Origin: Candidatus Omnitrophota bacterium
GTDB lineage: Bacteria; Ratteibacteria; UBA8468; B48-G9; JAFGKM01
NCBI GenBank assembly: GCA_023819545.1
Contig: JAMWCA010000025.1
Location: 1 to 12,981, forward strand
Reading direction: 5' to 3'
DNA: 12,981 nucleotides
Shown piece by piece: positions 1 to 6,802 of this stretch (position 1 is its first letter; every line of letters starts with the position of its first letter). The notes under the pieces were generated by a model, which searched no databases, had not been told where the DNA came from, and saw only the letters and a list, made by a program, of their open reading frames with translations. The position numbers and the translations under genes were made by a program.

Positions 1-37
1 GGGTAAAATAATTGAATTTAAATAAAAAGGAGGGGAG

Positions 38-814
38 ATGAAACTTGGGATTGTTACTTATATGATTGCTGCTGAATGGGATTTAGATACTATTATAAAA
101 AAATGTGAAGAACTTGGATATGAAGGCGTGGAATTAAGAACACAGCATAAACACAATGTTGAATCTGATTTAACTAAAAAAGAAAGAGAAGAAGTAAGGA
201 AAAAATTTGAAAATTCAAAAGTAAAACTTGTAGGACTTGGAACAATCTTTGAATATCACAGTCCTGATAAAGAAATTTTAAAGAAAAATATTGAAGGAAC
301 GAAAGAATATGTAATTTTAGCAAAAGATATAGGAGCAGAGGGAATAAAGGTTAGACCGAATGCTTTTCCAGAAGGTATTTCAAAAGAAAAAACAATTGAG
401 CAGATAGGTAAAGCATTAAGGGAGGTATCTTCTTTTGCTTCAGATTATGGTATAAAAATCCGACTTGAAGTTCATGGTAGGGAAATTGCAAATCCAGTAT
501 ATATAAAGCAGATTATTGATATAGCAGATCACCCAAATTGTTATGTTTGTTGGAATTCTAATATGACAGATTTAGATGAGACAGGTTCTATTGAAAAAAA
601 TTTTAATCTTCTTAAAGATAAAATAGATATAGTCCACATAAACGAACTTTGCAACGATTATCCCTGGATTGAATTATTTAAATTACTGAAAGGGATTAAT
701 TTTAAAAACTTTTGTCTTGCTGAAATACTTTCAAATCCTGAACCTGAAAGATTTTTAAGATATTATAAATCACTTTATCAAGCATATTTAAAACTTGCTT
801 CATTTAATCTTTAA
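38..814 (+). CDS. Sugar phosphate isomerase/epimerase-like TIM-barrel protein
   Basis: The 258-residue product looks like a single-domain xylose isomerase-like TIM barrel (AP_endonuc_2 / sugar phosphate isomerase-epimerase superfamily). It opens with the typical first strand MKLGIVTYM and continues with a helix and 'GYEGVELR' at about 27-34. Candidate metal or substrate ligands sit where the family places them at strand ends: Glu144 in 'IRLEVHG', the 'CWNSN' strand at 171-175 (often D-x-G-H in relatives), His200 in 'VHINEL', and Glu229 in 'LAEI'. Family members isomerise or epimerise sugars, inositols or hydroxypyruvate in the cytoplasm, and the exact substrate cannot be read here. There is no signal peptide. 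The start is set by an excellent AAGGAGG Shine-Dalgarno at 27-33. It stands alone on this strand, and its stop lies 2 nt from the start of the duplicated tRNA fragment. Family assignment is confident; substrate is unknown. Confidence 0.9.
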   Translation: MKLGIVTYMIAAEWDLDTIIKKCEELGYEGVELRTQHKHNVESDLTKKEREEVRKKFENSKVKLVGLGTIFEYHSPDKEILKKNIEGTKEYVILAKDIGAEGIKVRPNAFPEGISKEKTIEQIGKALREVSSFASDYGIKIRLEVHGREIANPVYIKQIIDIADHPNCYVCWNSNMTDLDETGSIEKNFNLLKDKIDIVHINELCNDYPWIELFKLLKGINFKNFCLAEILSNPEPERFLRYYKSLYQAYLKLASFNL

Positions 815-816
815 AA

Positions 817-852
817 TAAAAATGCCGGGAGAGGGATTCGAACCCTCACGGG
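817..852 (-). pseudogene. Duplicated 3' end of the tRNA-Leu gene (tRNA fragment)
   Basis: These 36 bases are identical to 974-1009, the 3' terminus of the intact tRNA-Leu plus its short downstream A/T flank. Read on the minus strand, the fragment contains the end of the variable arm, the complete T-arm (GAGGG-TTCGAAT-CCCTC), the 3' half of the acceptor stem, the discriminator A and the following T run. No 5' half or anticodon arm exists with it, so it cannot be a functional tRNA. It sits 157 bp from the intact copy and resembles a duplicated integration or target site, or the remnant of a tandem duplication. Confidence 0.85.
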
Positions 853-865
853 TCGCTACGCTCCT

Positions 866-891
866 CAGGAGGGGGTGCTTCCCCCTTCCTG
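866..891. repeat. GC-rich palindrome (hairpin 1) in the tRNA island
   Basis: The segment reads CAGGA-GGGGG, a 5-nt TGCTT loop, then CCCCC-T-TCCTG. It forms a 10-bp stem with one bulged base. No run of T follows on either strand, so a simple intrinsic terminator is not favoured. Its base composition is far from the AT-rich surroundings, which suggests a mobile palindromic element. Confidence 0.7.
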
Positions 892-919
892 ATATAGTCC
901 TCCCCCCAATACGAAAAAC

Positions 920-943
920 GTAGGGGACGATGCCTTCCCCTAC
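920..943. repeat. GC-rich palindrome (hairpin 2, GTAGGGG type)
   Basis: GTAGGGGA (920-927) and TCCCCTAC (936-943) form a perfect 8-bp stem around an 8-nt loop. Short palindromes of the GTAGGGG...CCCCTAC type are, from general knowledge, common as dispersed repeats in many bacterial genomes. Only this single copy is visible here, so repeat status is inferred. Confidence 0.6.
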
Positions 944-979
944 AACCTCTTCTCCCGTGAGGACTCTCAAAATTAAAAA

Positions 980-1064
980 TGCCGGGAGAGGGATTCGAAC
1001 CCTCACGGGAGCAAGCTCCCAACGGATTTTAAGTCCGTTGCGTCTTCCTTTCCGCCATCCCGGC
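980..1064 (-). tRNA. tRNA-Leu (anticodon UAA)
   Basis: The minus strand folds as a class II tRNA of 85 nt. The acceptor stem is GCCGGGA paired with TCCCGGC, with discriminator A at 980. The anticodon stem is ACGGA/TCCGT with loop CTTAAAA, giving anticodon TAA, which reads UUA leucine codons. The long variable arm is GGGAGC-TTG-CTCCC-like, and the T-arm is GAGGG-TTCGAAT-CCCTC. The 3' CCA is not encoded, because the discriminator is followed directly by T residues. UUA should be a heavily used leucine codon in this AT-rich genome. The T-arm and acceptor end followed by TTTTT may help 3'-end formation. A perfect copy of its last 30 nt recurs downstream at 823-852. Confidence 0.97.
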
Positions 1065-1073
1065 TTTTTTAAA

Positions 1074-1102
1074 ATTATATTTCAAATTTTAATTATATTC
1101 AA
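1074..1102 (-). promoter_or_regulatory. Promoter of the tRNA-Leu gene
   Basis: On the minus strand a TTGAAT -35 box (1097-1102) and a perfect TATAAT -10 box (1074-1079) are separated by 17 nt. The -10 box ends 9 nt before the mature tRNA 5' end, so transcription would begin only a few bases upstream of the tRNA. Confidence 0.75.
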
Positions 1103-1134
1103 GATTTCAATTACCCATCTTCAAAATCATTGAT

Positions 1135-1188
1135 AAACCTTCATTCCCAGCTTACACCTACGAGGTGAAGGAGGTGTTGAGGAGGTTT
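1135..1188. repeat. Fold-back repeat, copy 1 (overlaps the peptidase gene 3' end)
   Basis: The core CACCT-ACG-AGGTG (1155-1167) is preceded by ATTCCCAGCT (1143-1152) and followed by GAA. The same arrangement recurs near the right end of the window at 12224-12249. AAACCT (1135-1140) and AGGTTT (1183-1188) add an outer 6-bp inverted pair. On the minus strand the core supplies the last codons and the TAG stop of the M23 peptidase gene. Confidence 0.6.
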
Positions 1189-2342
1189 AAATATGTGTTT
1201 TTTAAGTTTTCAAATTCTTCCTTAAATTTTTCAGGTATATTTTTTTCAGGAACAAATTTTAGATTTAAAAAATTAATAAATTTACCATTTTTTTGAATTC
1301 TAAAATCAAGATGAGGTCCTGTTGCTATCCCTGTCATGCCTACATATCCAATAACATCTCCTTTTTTAACTTTCTTGCCAGATTTAATTCCTGTAGCAAA
1401 TTTACTTAAATGACCATAATAAGAAATATAACCATTAGAATGTTTTATTTTTACACATTTTCCATAACCGCCAAGATAACCAACAAAAATAATAGTTCCA
1501 TTTCCTATAGATGATACTGGAGTTCCAATAGGTGCTGAATAATCAATTCCATGATGTGGTCTATAAATTTTATAAATTGGATGAAATCTTGATTGTGAAA
1601 AAAATGATGTTATTTTTCTATAAGACAATGGTGCTTTTAAAAATGAACCCTCAAGTCCTTTCCCATTTTCATCAAAAAAACCTTTAAAATCTCCTTTTTC
1701 AAAATAAAAAGCATAATATTTCTGATTTTCTGTCTCATATTTTCCAGCAACAACTCTTATATCTTTTAAAATTTCATTATTTTTATCAGTCCAACTTTCC
1801 CAAATAAGAGAAAATTTATCACCATTTTGGCAATCAGTAAAAAAATCAATCTTTGATTCAAAAATTTCTGCAAATTGAATTATTATTTCAGGATTTATAT
1901 TTAAATTTGTCATACTTTCATATAATGAAGAATTTAAAACACCTGTTTTTAAAAATTTTTTTTTGTATCTTTCAACTTCTTCAACATATGTAATAAATTC
2001 ACCAGTTTCTTTTTGTTTTTCAACGATATAATAATTGAATGGCTTGCTAAAATATCTGAATTTTAAAAAATCACCATCATGGGAAAAATGCATCTCCCAT
2101 TTATCGCCAATTTTGCTTTTTCTTGGATCAAATATCTCTTTTAATTTTTTAATAATCATCCCTCTTTCATAATCAGATATTCCATTTATTTTTAAAATGT
2201 CTCCAAGAATGTCTCCTTGCTTTATTTCTCCATTAATTATATTTACCTTTGGAAGAGTTTTTTTTTGAGAAATTTTTATAAATGGGTAAAAAACTAAGAA
2301 TACAAGAATTAGAAAAAACAATGTTTTTATTGTTTTATTCAT
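1158..2342 (-). CDS. Membrane-anchored M23/LytM-family peptidoglycan metallopeptidase
   Basis: The 394-residue protein has an N-terminal hydrophobic segment (about 5-23) that acts as a signal or anchor. A regulatory region of about 210 residues resembling the LysM-like/OapA-like domains of MepM/Csd3-type enzymes follows ('KQGDILGDIL', about 41-50). The peptidase domain lies at about 240-360. Motifs visible are HxxxD (His263-Asp267, 'RPHHGIDY'), the catalytic 'YYGHLS' (His311) and 'GPHLDFR' (344-348). Family enzymes cut peptide cross-bridges of peptidoglycan in the periplasm using Zn. In the last motif the usual second His, a zinc ligand, is Asp346; I recall a similar HLD form in some MepM-like relatives, but activity is not proven. 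Its ATG overlaps the upstream DUF4340 stop by 4 nt (ATGA), indicating translational coupling. The final residues and TAG stop come from a dispersed palindromic repeat. Confidence 0.92.
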   Translation of the reverse strand: MNKTIKTLFFLILVFLVFYPFIKISQKKTLPKVNIINGEIKQGDILGDILKINGISDYERGMIIKKLKEIFDPRKSKIGDKWEMHFSHDGDFLKFRYFSKPFNYYIVEKQKETGEFITYVEEVERYKKKFLKTGVLNSSLYESMTNLNINPEIIIQFAEIFESKIDFFTDCQNGDKFSLIWESWTDKNNEILKDIRVVAGKYETENQKYYAFYFEKGDFKGFFDENGKGLEGSFLKAPLSYRKITSFFSQSRFHPIYKIYRPHHGIDYSAPIGTPVSSIGNGTIIFVGYLGGYGKCVKIKHSNGYISYYGHLSKFATGIKSGKKVKKGDVIGYVGMTGIATGPHLDFRIQKNGKFINFLNLKFVPEKNIPEKFKEEFENLKNTYLNLLNTSFTS

Positions 2343-3667
2343 TTCTTCTTTTCTTCTTTTTCAATAAAAAACTCTTCTTCTCTATCAATCTTTTCGTAAT
2401 CAGAAGTAGAAATTGTAAATATAATTTTTCTTTCAGGATGATAGCAAAAGATTTTTTCTTTTTCTTTCTTTCCAAAATCAATTTCTATTTTTGATTTCTC
2501 ATCCTTTACAATTACTTTTACCAATGGCGGAGAGAGGGAAAATTCACTTAGTTTTTTTGTTGAATAATCAATAAATTCATCAATTTCAAGATTTTTTAAG
2601 TCATATAAAAAGTCATTAACTTTATCTTTTGAAACCTTCTTTTTCTTGTCCTTCTCAATGTAAAACCTTCCTTTTTCTTTTATAAATTTCAATTCTTTAT
2701 CTTTTTTTACAATAGAAAATTCAACTACATCTGATATATTTATATCAAATATTTTTCTCTCTCTTAAATCATCTATATTTTCAGGGATATCCTCAACTAT
2801 TCTATCATCAACAAGAAATATATATGGCTTTAATGAGTTTTTAGAATAATACTTGTCCAGTTCTTTTTCTCCAAGATATACAAAATACTCTTTATCTCTA
2901 ACCTTTATTCTAAATATTATTTTCGGATTTTCAAGACCACATTGTTTCAAATTTTTCTTTTCTTCAAATGAGTTGATTTTTCGTTCTATTAAATTTTCAA
3001 TTATCTTTTCAATCTGTTCTTCACTTGCAAGGTCTTTTATAGGGTTTTCAATATACCATTTTTCTCCATATTTTTTAAATAGATATACCAGTTTTTCTTT
3101 TTTTATTTCAATCTGTTCAATATCAGATTTATGTATATCGGTTGGAATTATCCTTTTATCCCTTAGGTCAAACTCTTTTCTTTCAAGAATGTTATTTAAG
3201 TCCCATTTATATACAAGAAAAACATCGTTTTTATTTATTGTTGTGTAAAAATAACTTCCTGAAGGAGTTTCGTCTCCAATATAAAGTGTTTGCTTTTCTC
3301 CATCATAATTAATTTCTATTTTTTTTTCAGTAGTTAAAAGTCCATATATACCTAAGTCATCAACTTTACCAATATTTCTTTCAATCTCAAGCAAAGTTAT
3401 TTTATTTATTAAACTTTCTACCTCATCTCTGTCACATTCATAATTTTTCCCTTTTATAATCCAAATTCCACTTGCATTTTTTTCAATAGCAATTTCTCTG
3501 TCTTGATTTTTTATCAAAATAAATTTTATCTTTTCTTTTTCAAAAGCAAATACCTTTTTCTCGTCTTTTCCTTTCTTTTTCAAATTGATCTTATTTTGAT
3601 AGAAATAATAAAAAACCACAACAATTAAAATAACAAAAAGAAACAAAGTTTTTTTAAATGACTTCAT
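2339..3667 (-). CDS. DUF4340 domain protein, membrane-anchored, three internal repeats
   Basis: The 442-residue product begins with a short basic stretch and one membrane segment (about 7-23), and the rest is probably periplasmic. The pattern fits DUF4340, a domain of unknown biochemical role often encoded next to GldG-like ABC auxiliary proteins. I see three related units of about 125 residues (about 45-170, 181-305, 311-430). Each runs from an 'I..i.I.k....i.ikk.g.W.I' strand pair through a helical 'ad..v..li..l..l.i' segment to 'yGL..P...i.i.....k.l.iG'. Examples are 'LGIYGLLTTEKKIEI', 'CGLENPKIIFRIKV' and 'FSLSPPLVKVIVKD'. It starts 2 nt after the GldG-like stop with no clear Shine-Dalgarno, so translation probably depends on coupling. 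It overlaps the peptidase start by 4 nt. The charged C-terminal tail is rich in Glu and Lys. Confidence 0.85.
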   Translation of the reverse strand: MKSFKKTLFLFVILIVVVFYYFYQNKINLKKKGKDEKKVFAFEKEKIKFILIKNQDREIAIEKNASGIWIIKGKNYECDRDEVESLINKITLLEIERNIGKVDDLGIYGLLTTEKKIEINYDGEKQTLYIGDETPSGSYFYTTINKNDVFLVYKWDLNNILERKEFDLRDKRIIPTDIHKSDIEQIEIKKEKLVYLFKKYGEKWYIENPIKDLASEEQIEKIIENLIERKINSFEEKKNLKQCGLENPKIIFRIKVRDKEYFVYLGEKELDKYYSKNSLKPYIFLVDDRIVEDIPENIDDLRERKIFDINISDVVEFSIVKKDKELKFIKEKGRFYIEKDKKKKVSKDKVNDFLYDLKNLEIDEFIDYSTKKLSEFSLSPPLVKVIVKDEKSKIEIDFGKKEKEKIFCYHPERKIIFTISTSDYEKIDREEEFFIEKEEKKK

Positions 3668-3669
3668 TT

Positions 3670-5010
3670 TCAGTAAATAAGTTTTCTTCTAATTGTTATA
3701 AATCCACCTAAAATTATTATCAAAATAGGGATTATTACAACAGGTAAGAAAAATAGAAACTTTCCTGCCTTTTCTGTAAGAATTAATGGTTGATTTTCTT
3801 CTTTCTTCTCTCTAATTGAAATTAATACATCTTCTTCTGCAAGATAGTTAATTGTATTTAAAACAAGGTCTTTATTGACAGAAAAATTTATCATCTTATC
3901 AGAAATAAAATCAGAATCTCCAAAAACAGCAATATAAGATTTTTTTATCTGTTCATTTTCTTTTATCTCTTTTTCAACTATAACAGCAACAGGAATTGGA
4001 CCTTTTTCATCATTTTCATCATATTTAACTTTGCCCTTTTCTATCTCCTTTAAATTTTTTTCTGCCCACGAAGCAGAACTTGTTTTTGCAAGAATATCTC
4101 CTTTGATTTCAGGTTGCAGATTTTCTTTTAAACTTACACTTCTTACAGATGAAAAAATACATGCTGAATTTGAAATTTCTTTTGTAATTTCATGATAGGG
4201 ATAATCTATTATTAGCGGACTTAAAGGGTCTCCAAGAAATCTTCTACTTGCAAGGTCAATAACTATATCATTATCAATTTTAATCCCATAAGAATAAAGA
4301 AAATTTTTTATAACGGTGAAATTCCCTGGTTCTAAAAATAAGAGAATCCTTTTCCCTTTATTTATGAAAATATTTATCTCTTCAATTTCTTTATCAACAA
4401 AATCAATCTCAGGACCACATATTACAAGAATATCACAATCTTCGGGTATTCCATCTCTTAATATCAACGTTTCTCCTATTATATAATTTTCCTGTTCAAG
4501 TTTCTCTTTCAAAACACTTAACTTTTCATCTAACCTTTTTTCGCCATGCCCTATTGTAAAATAAATTTTTTTCTTTTCTTCTTTTGTCAATTTTAAAATT
4601 GTGGAAGTTATATTTTTTTCATCAGGACTGTAAATTTTCTCATATTTATCCCCTGATATTATCAAAATTGTATCATAACTTGTAATTCCATATTTTTTTG
4701 CAAGTAAAATTTCTCTATCAAGGTCAACAAATCTATAGTTTATAAATTTTGAATTTGATTTATATTGTTCAAAAATTTCTTTTGTTTTTTCATTTATTCT
4801 GTCTTTGTAAAATATAATTATTTCAATAGGTCTGTTTAAATTTTTTATTATCTTTTTTGTCTGTGGAGAGATTGAATAGATTTTGTTTTTTGTAAGGTCA
4901 ATCCTTTTGTAATTTTTTTCAGAAATAAGGTTAACAAATACAATAATTGCAAGAAAAATTATAACCATTAAAAAAGCATTTACTCTATATAAAAATTTCC
5001 TCTCAACCAT
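3670..5010 (-). CDS. GldG-like ABC transporter auxiliary protein
   Basis: With the ATG at 5010 the product is 446 residues, with membrane segments at about 11-29 and 417-437 and a large extracytoplasmic domain between them. This is the layout of GldG / ABC_transp_aux proteins. Family-like signatures are 'RIDLTKNKIYSISPQT' (36-51), 'YFTIGHGEKR' (150-159), 'ICGPEIDF' (197-204), 'GKRILLFLEPG' (219-229), 'SSASWAE' (311-317), 'GPIPVAVIVE' (337-346), 'FGDSDFISD' (363-371) and 'DLVLNTINYLAEEDVLISIR' (381-400). The ATG at 5010 is preceded by AGGGG at a good distance. A TTG at 5037 would add nine residues but lacks such a site. The start overlaps neither neighbour and sits 1 nt from the permease stop. 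It probably works with the upstream ATPase and permease as one membrane complex; what that complex moves or signals is unknown. Confidence 0.9.
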   Translation of the reverse strand: MVERKFLYRVNAFLMVIIFLAIIVFVNLISEKNYKRIDLTKNKIYSISPQTKKIIKNLNRPIEIIIFYKDRINEKTKEIFEQYKSNSKFINYRFVDLDREILLAKKYGITSYDTILIISGDKYEKIYSPDEKNITSTILKLTKEEKKKIYFTIGHGEKRLDEKLSVLKEKLEQENYIIGETLILRDGIPEDCDILVICGPEIDFVDKEIEEINIFINKGKRILLFLEPGNFTVIKNFLYSYGIKIDNDIVIDLASRRFLGDPLSPLIIDYPYHEITKEISNSACIFSSVRSVSLKENLQPEIKGDILAKTSSASWAEKNLKEIEKGKVKYDENDEKGPIPVAVIVEKEIKENEQIKKSYIAVFGDSDFISDKMINFSVNKDLVLNTINYLAEEDVLISIREKKEENQPLILTEKAGKFLFFLPVVIIPILIIILGGFITIRRKLIY

Positions 5011-5011
5011 T

Positions 5012-5776
5012 TTAACCCCTATATTTTTTAGAAACAAGTATTCTTAATGTTAAAAATGAAAAGAAAAAACAAACACTTAAATAAAAAACCAAATCTCTTG
5101 TATCAAAAATCCCTTTTGGAAAGTTTTCATAATGATTATAAAGAGATATAAAATCAAAAAATTTTGAATATTTTGTAGAAATTTCAGACACCCATCCTAT
5201 AATCCAGAAAAGTAAAGAAGTTCCAAAGGTTATAATTGCAGAAACAATCTGGCTTTCAGTGAGAGATGAAATTAAAATACCTATAGAAATAAAACTTCCA
5301 CCAAGTAAAAGAATACCAATATAACTATTTAAAAGAACTCCTTTATCAAAATTTACCCATTTTTCAAGAATAAAAAGATAAGAAAATGGGATTAAAGTCA
5401 TGATAACAAAAACAGATAGACAGGCAAGAAATTTTCCCCAATAAATATCCGAATCTTTCAATGGATAGGTAAATAAAAGTTCTATTGTGCCAAGTCGTCT
5501 TTCTTCTGAAAATAATCTCATTGTTAAAAGAGGAAGTACAAATAAAGATGTTATAGCCATATTATGAAACATAGGACGAGCAACCATTTCATTTGGGGAA
5601 AGAGTAAAATATGGATATGGTGAGCCGGAATATCTTATAGAAATAATTGAATAATAGGCAGATAAAGCATAAAAGATAAAACCGCAGATAAGATTAAAGA
5701 TAAGAATAACGACATAAGCAACAGGAGAAATAAAATAACTTTTTAATTCCTTTTTTAAAACAGGTAATACTCTCAT
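5012..5776 (-). CDS. ABC-2 type permease, GldF-like
   Basis: The 254-residue integral membrane protein has six predicted membrane segments (about 17-40, 71-88, 117-137, 152-171, 176-194, 227-247). This is the ABC-2 permease plan. 'SEERRLGTIELLFTYPLKD' (90-108) matches the cytoplasmic loop that contacts the ATPase in this family. The late segment 'SLYNHYENFPKGIFDTRDLVFYL' is characteristic of GldF/NosY-like permeases. An AAAGGAA site precedes the ATG, and only 1 nt separates it from the ATPase stop. It presumably forms the membrane pore or force-transducing subunit with the ATPase. The name GldF reflects family similarity only; no gliding gene set is seen here. Confidence 0.93.
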   Translation of the reverse strand: MRVLPVLKKELKSYFISPVAYVVILIFNLICGFIFYALSAYYSIISIRYSGSPYPYFTLSPNEMVARPMFHNMAITSLFVLPLLTMRLFSEERRLGTIELLFTYPLKDSDIYWGKFLACLSVFVIMTLIPFSYLFILEKWVNFDKGVLLNSYIGILLLGGSFISIGILISSLTESQIVSAIITFGTSLLFWIIGWVSEISTKYSKFFDFISLYNHYENFPKGIFDTRDLVFYLSVCFFFSFLTLRILVSKKYRG

Positions 5777-5777
5777 T

Positions 5778-6710
5778 TTATTCCTTTGTTGTAAGTTTTA
5801 AAAATATATCTTCAAGAGACATCTCTTTAATTCTCATACTTAAAAGTCCAAAACCGTTAGTAAGAATTTTTTCTGAAATTTCTTTTCTAACATCTTTTTC
5901 TGCTATTATATTATAACTATTAACTTTCTCCTTTTTTGAAGAAATAAGTTTTATACTTTTGACCCCTTCAATTTCTCCTATAACTTTTTCTACTTTTTCA
6001 ACATCTCCATCTACTTCAAGATATATTTCAGTTGCACCTTTCAATCTTGAAGTTAAATTCTCAATTGTATCAACTGCAATAATTTTCCCTTCGTTTATAA
6101 TAATAACTCTTTCACAAACCATACTTACTTCTGGAAGAATATGACTTGATAGAAAAATTGTCCTCTTCCTTGCAAAATTTTTAATCAAATTCCTTGTCTC
6201 AATTGTTTGTTTTGGGTCAAGTCCTATTGTTGGTTCATCAAGAATTAAAACAGGTGGGTCATTTATAATTGCTTGTGCTATTCCTACTCTTTGTTTATAT
6301 CCTTTTGAAAGTTTGTATATACTTTTATTTTTAACTTCTGATAGTCCGCATTCTTCTATTGCCTTTGAAATTCTTTTAATTTTATCTTGTTTTTTTATTA
6401 TTCCTTTTATCTCACAAACAAAATTCAAAAACTCGCTTACAGTAAATTCTTCATATAATGGATTTTTCTCAGGTAAATATCCTACACTTTTTTGCACTTC
6501 AAATGGATTTTCAAGAATATCATATCCATTTACTATTGCAGTGCCAGAAGTTGGAGTTAAAAAACATGTTAAAATTCTCATTATTGTTGTTTTACCAGCA
6601 GCATTTGGCCCAAGAAGTCCTACTATTTCTCCTTTTTCAACTAAAAAACTAACATTTTCTATTGCTTTCGTCTTTCCATAATATTTTGTAAGATTTTTTG
6701 CCTCAACCAT
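5778..6710 (-). CDS. ABC transporter ATP-binding protein, GldA/CcmA-like
   Basis: The 310-residue cytoplasmic ATPase has all nucleotide-binding motifs: Walker A 'GPNAAGKTT' (34-42, Ala where GPNGAGKTT is usual), Q-loop region 'VGYLPE' (76-81), signature 'LSKGYKQR' (134-141), Walker B 'VLILDEP' (154-160) and H-loop His190 in 'FLSSH'. A C-terminal extension of about 90 residues (about 220-310) carries a ferredoxin-like regulatory domain common in ABC-2 ATPases of the GldA/CcmA group. It is the first gene of the five-gene operon. It is preceded by AAGGAAA and by a strong promoter. It would energise the permease and GldG-like protein encoded next. Confidence 0.95.
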   Translation of the reverse strand: MVEAKNLTKYYGKTKAIENVSFLVEKGEIVGLLGPNAAGKTTIMRILTCFLTPTSGTAIVNGYDILENPFEVQKSVGYLPEKNPLYEEFTVSEFLNFVCEIKGIIKKQDKIKRISKAIEECGLSEVKNKSIYKLSKGYKQRVGIAQAIINDPPVLILDEPTIGLDPKQTIETRNLIKNFARKRTIFLSSHILPEVSMVCERVIIINEGKIIAVDTIENLTSRLKGATEIYLEVDGDVEKVEKVIGEIEGVKSIKLISSKKEKVNSYNIIAEKDVRKEISEKILTNGFGLLSMRIKEMSLEDIFLKLTTKE

Positions 6711-6738
6711 TTTCTTTCCTTTTTATATTGATTATAAA

Positions 6739-6765
6739 ATTATATTAAAATTCATAATATGTCAA
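6739..6765 (-). promoter_or_regulatory. Promoter of the ABC-GldG-DUF4340-M23 operon
   Basis: On the minus strand a perfect TTGACA (6760-6765) is followed after 15 nt by TATAAT (6739-6744). A weaker TAATTT gives 17-nt spacing. The predicted transcript leader is about 20-25 nt and contains the AAGGAAA site of the ATPase gene. Confidence 0.65.
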
Positions 6766-6802
6766 CTTTTCAAAATGGAAGAGAATGTATATTATATATT
6801 TT

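Noticed and set aside
866..891. An intrinsic terminator for the tRNA or the isomerase gene.
   Set aside because: The hairpin is strong but no T run follows on either strand, and the next hairpin also lacks one.
817..1010. A CRISPR array, from the repeated 36-bp sequence.
   Set aside because: There are only two copies, the repeat is a tRNA 3' end, the 121-bp spacer is far too long and no cas gene is nearby.
800..1133. Open frames on both strands across the tRNA-Leu island, encoding peptides such as 'GRGIRTLTGASSQR'.
   Set aside because: They are translations of the tRNA, its duplicate and the palindromes. They have no ribosome site, and such tRNA-derived peptides are well-known spurious predictions.
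2282..3248. Several open frames antisense to the M23 and DUF4340 genes.
   Set aside because: They are rich in Phe/Ser/Leu from reversed A-rich coding sequence, have no ribosome sites and overlap well-supported genes.
1158..6710. A gliding motility locus, because of the GldA/F/G-like genes.
   Set aside because: Only the widespread ABC-GldG-DUF4340 set is present and no other gliding or type IX secretion gene is seen. Homologs occur in many non-gliding bacteria.
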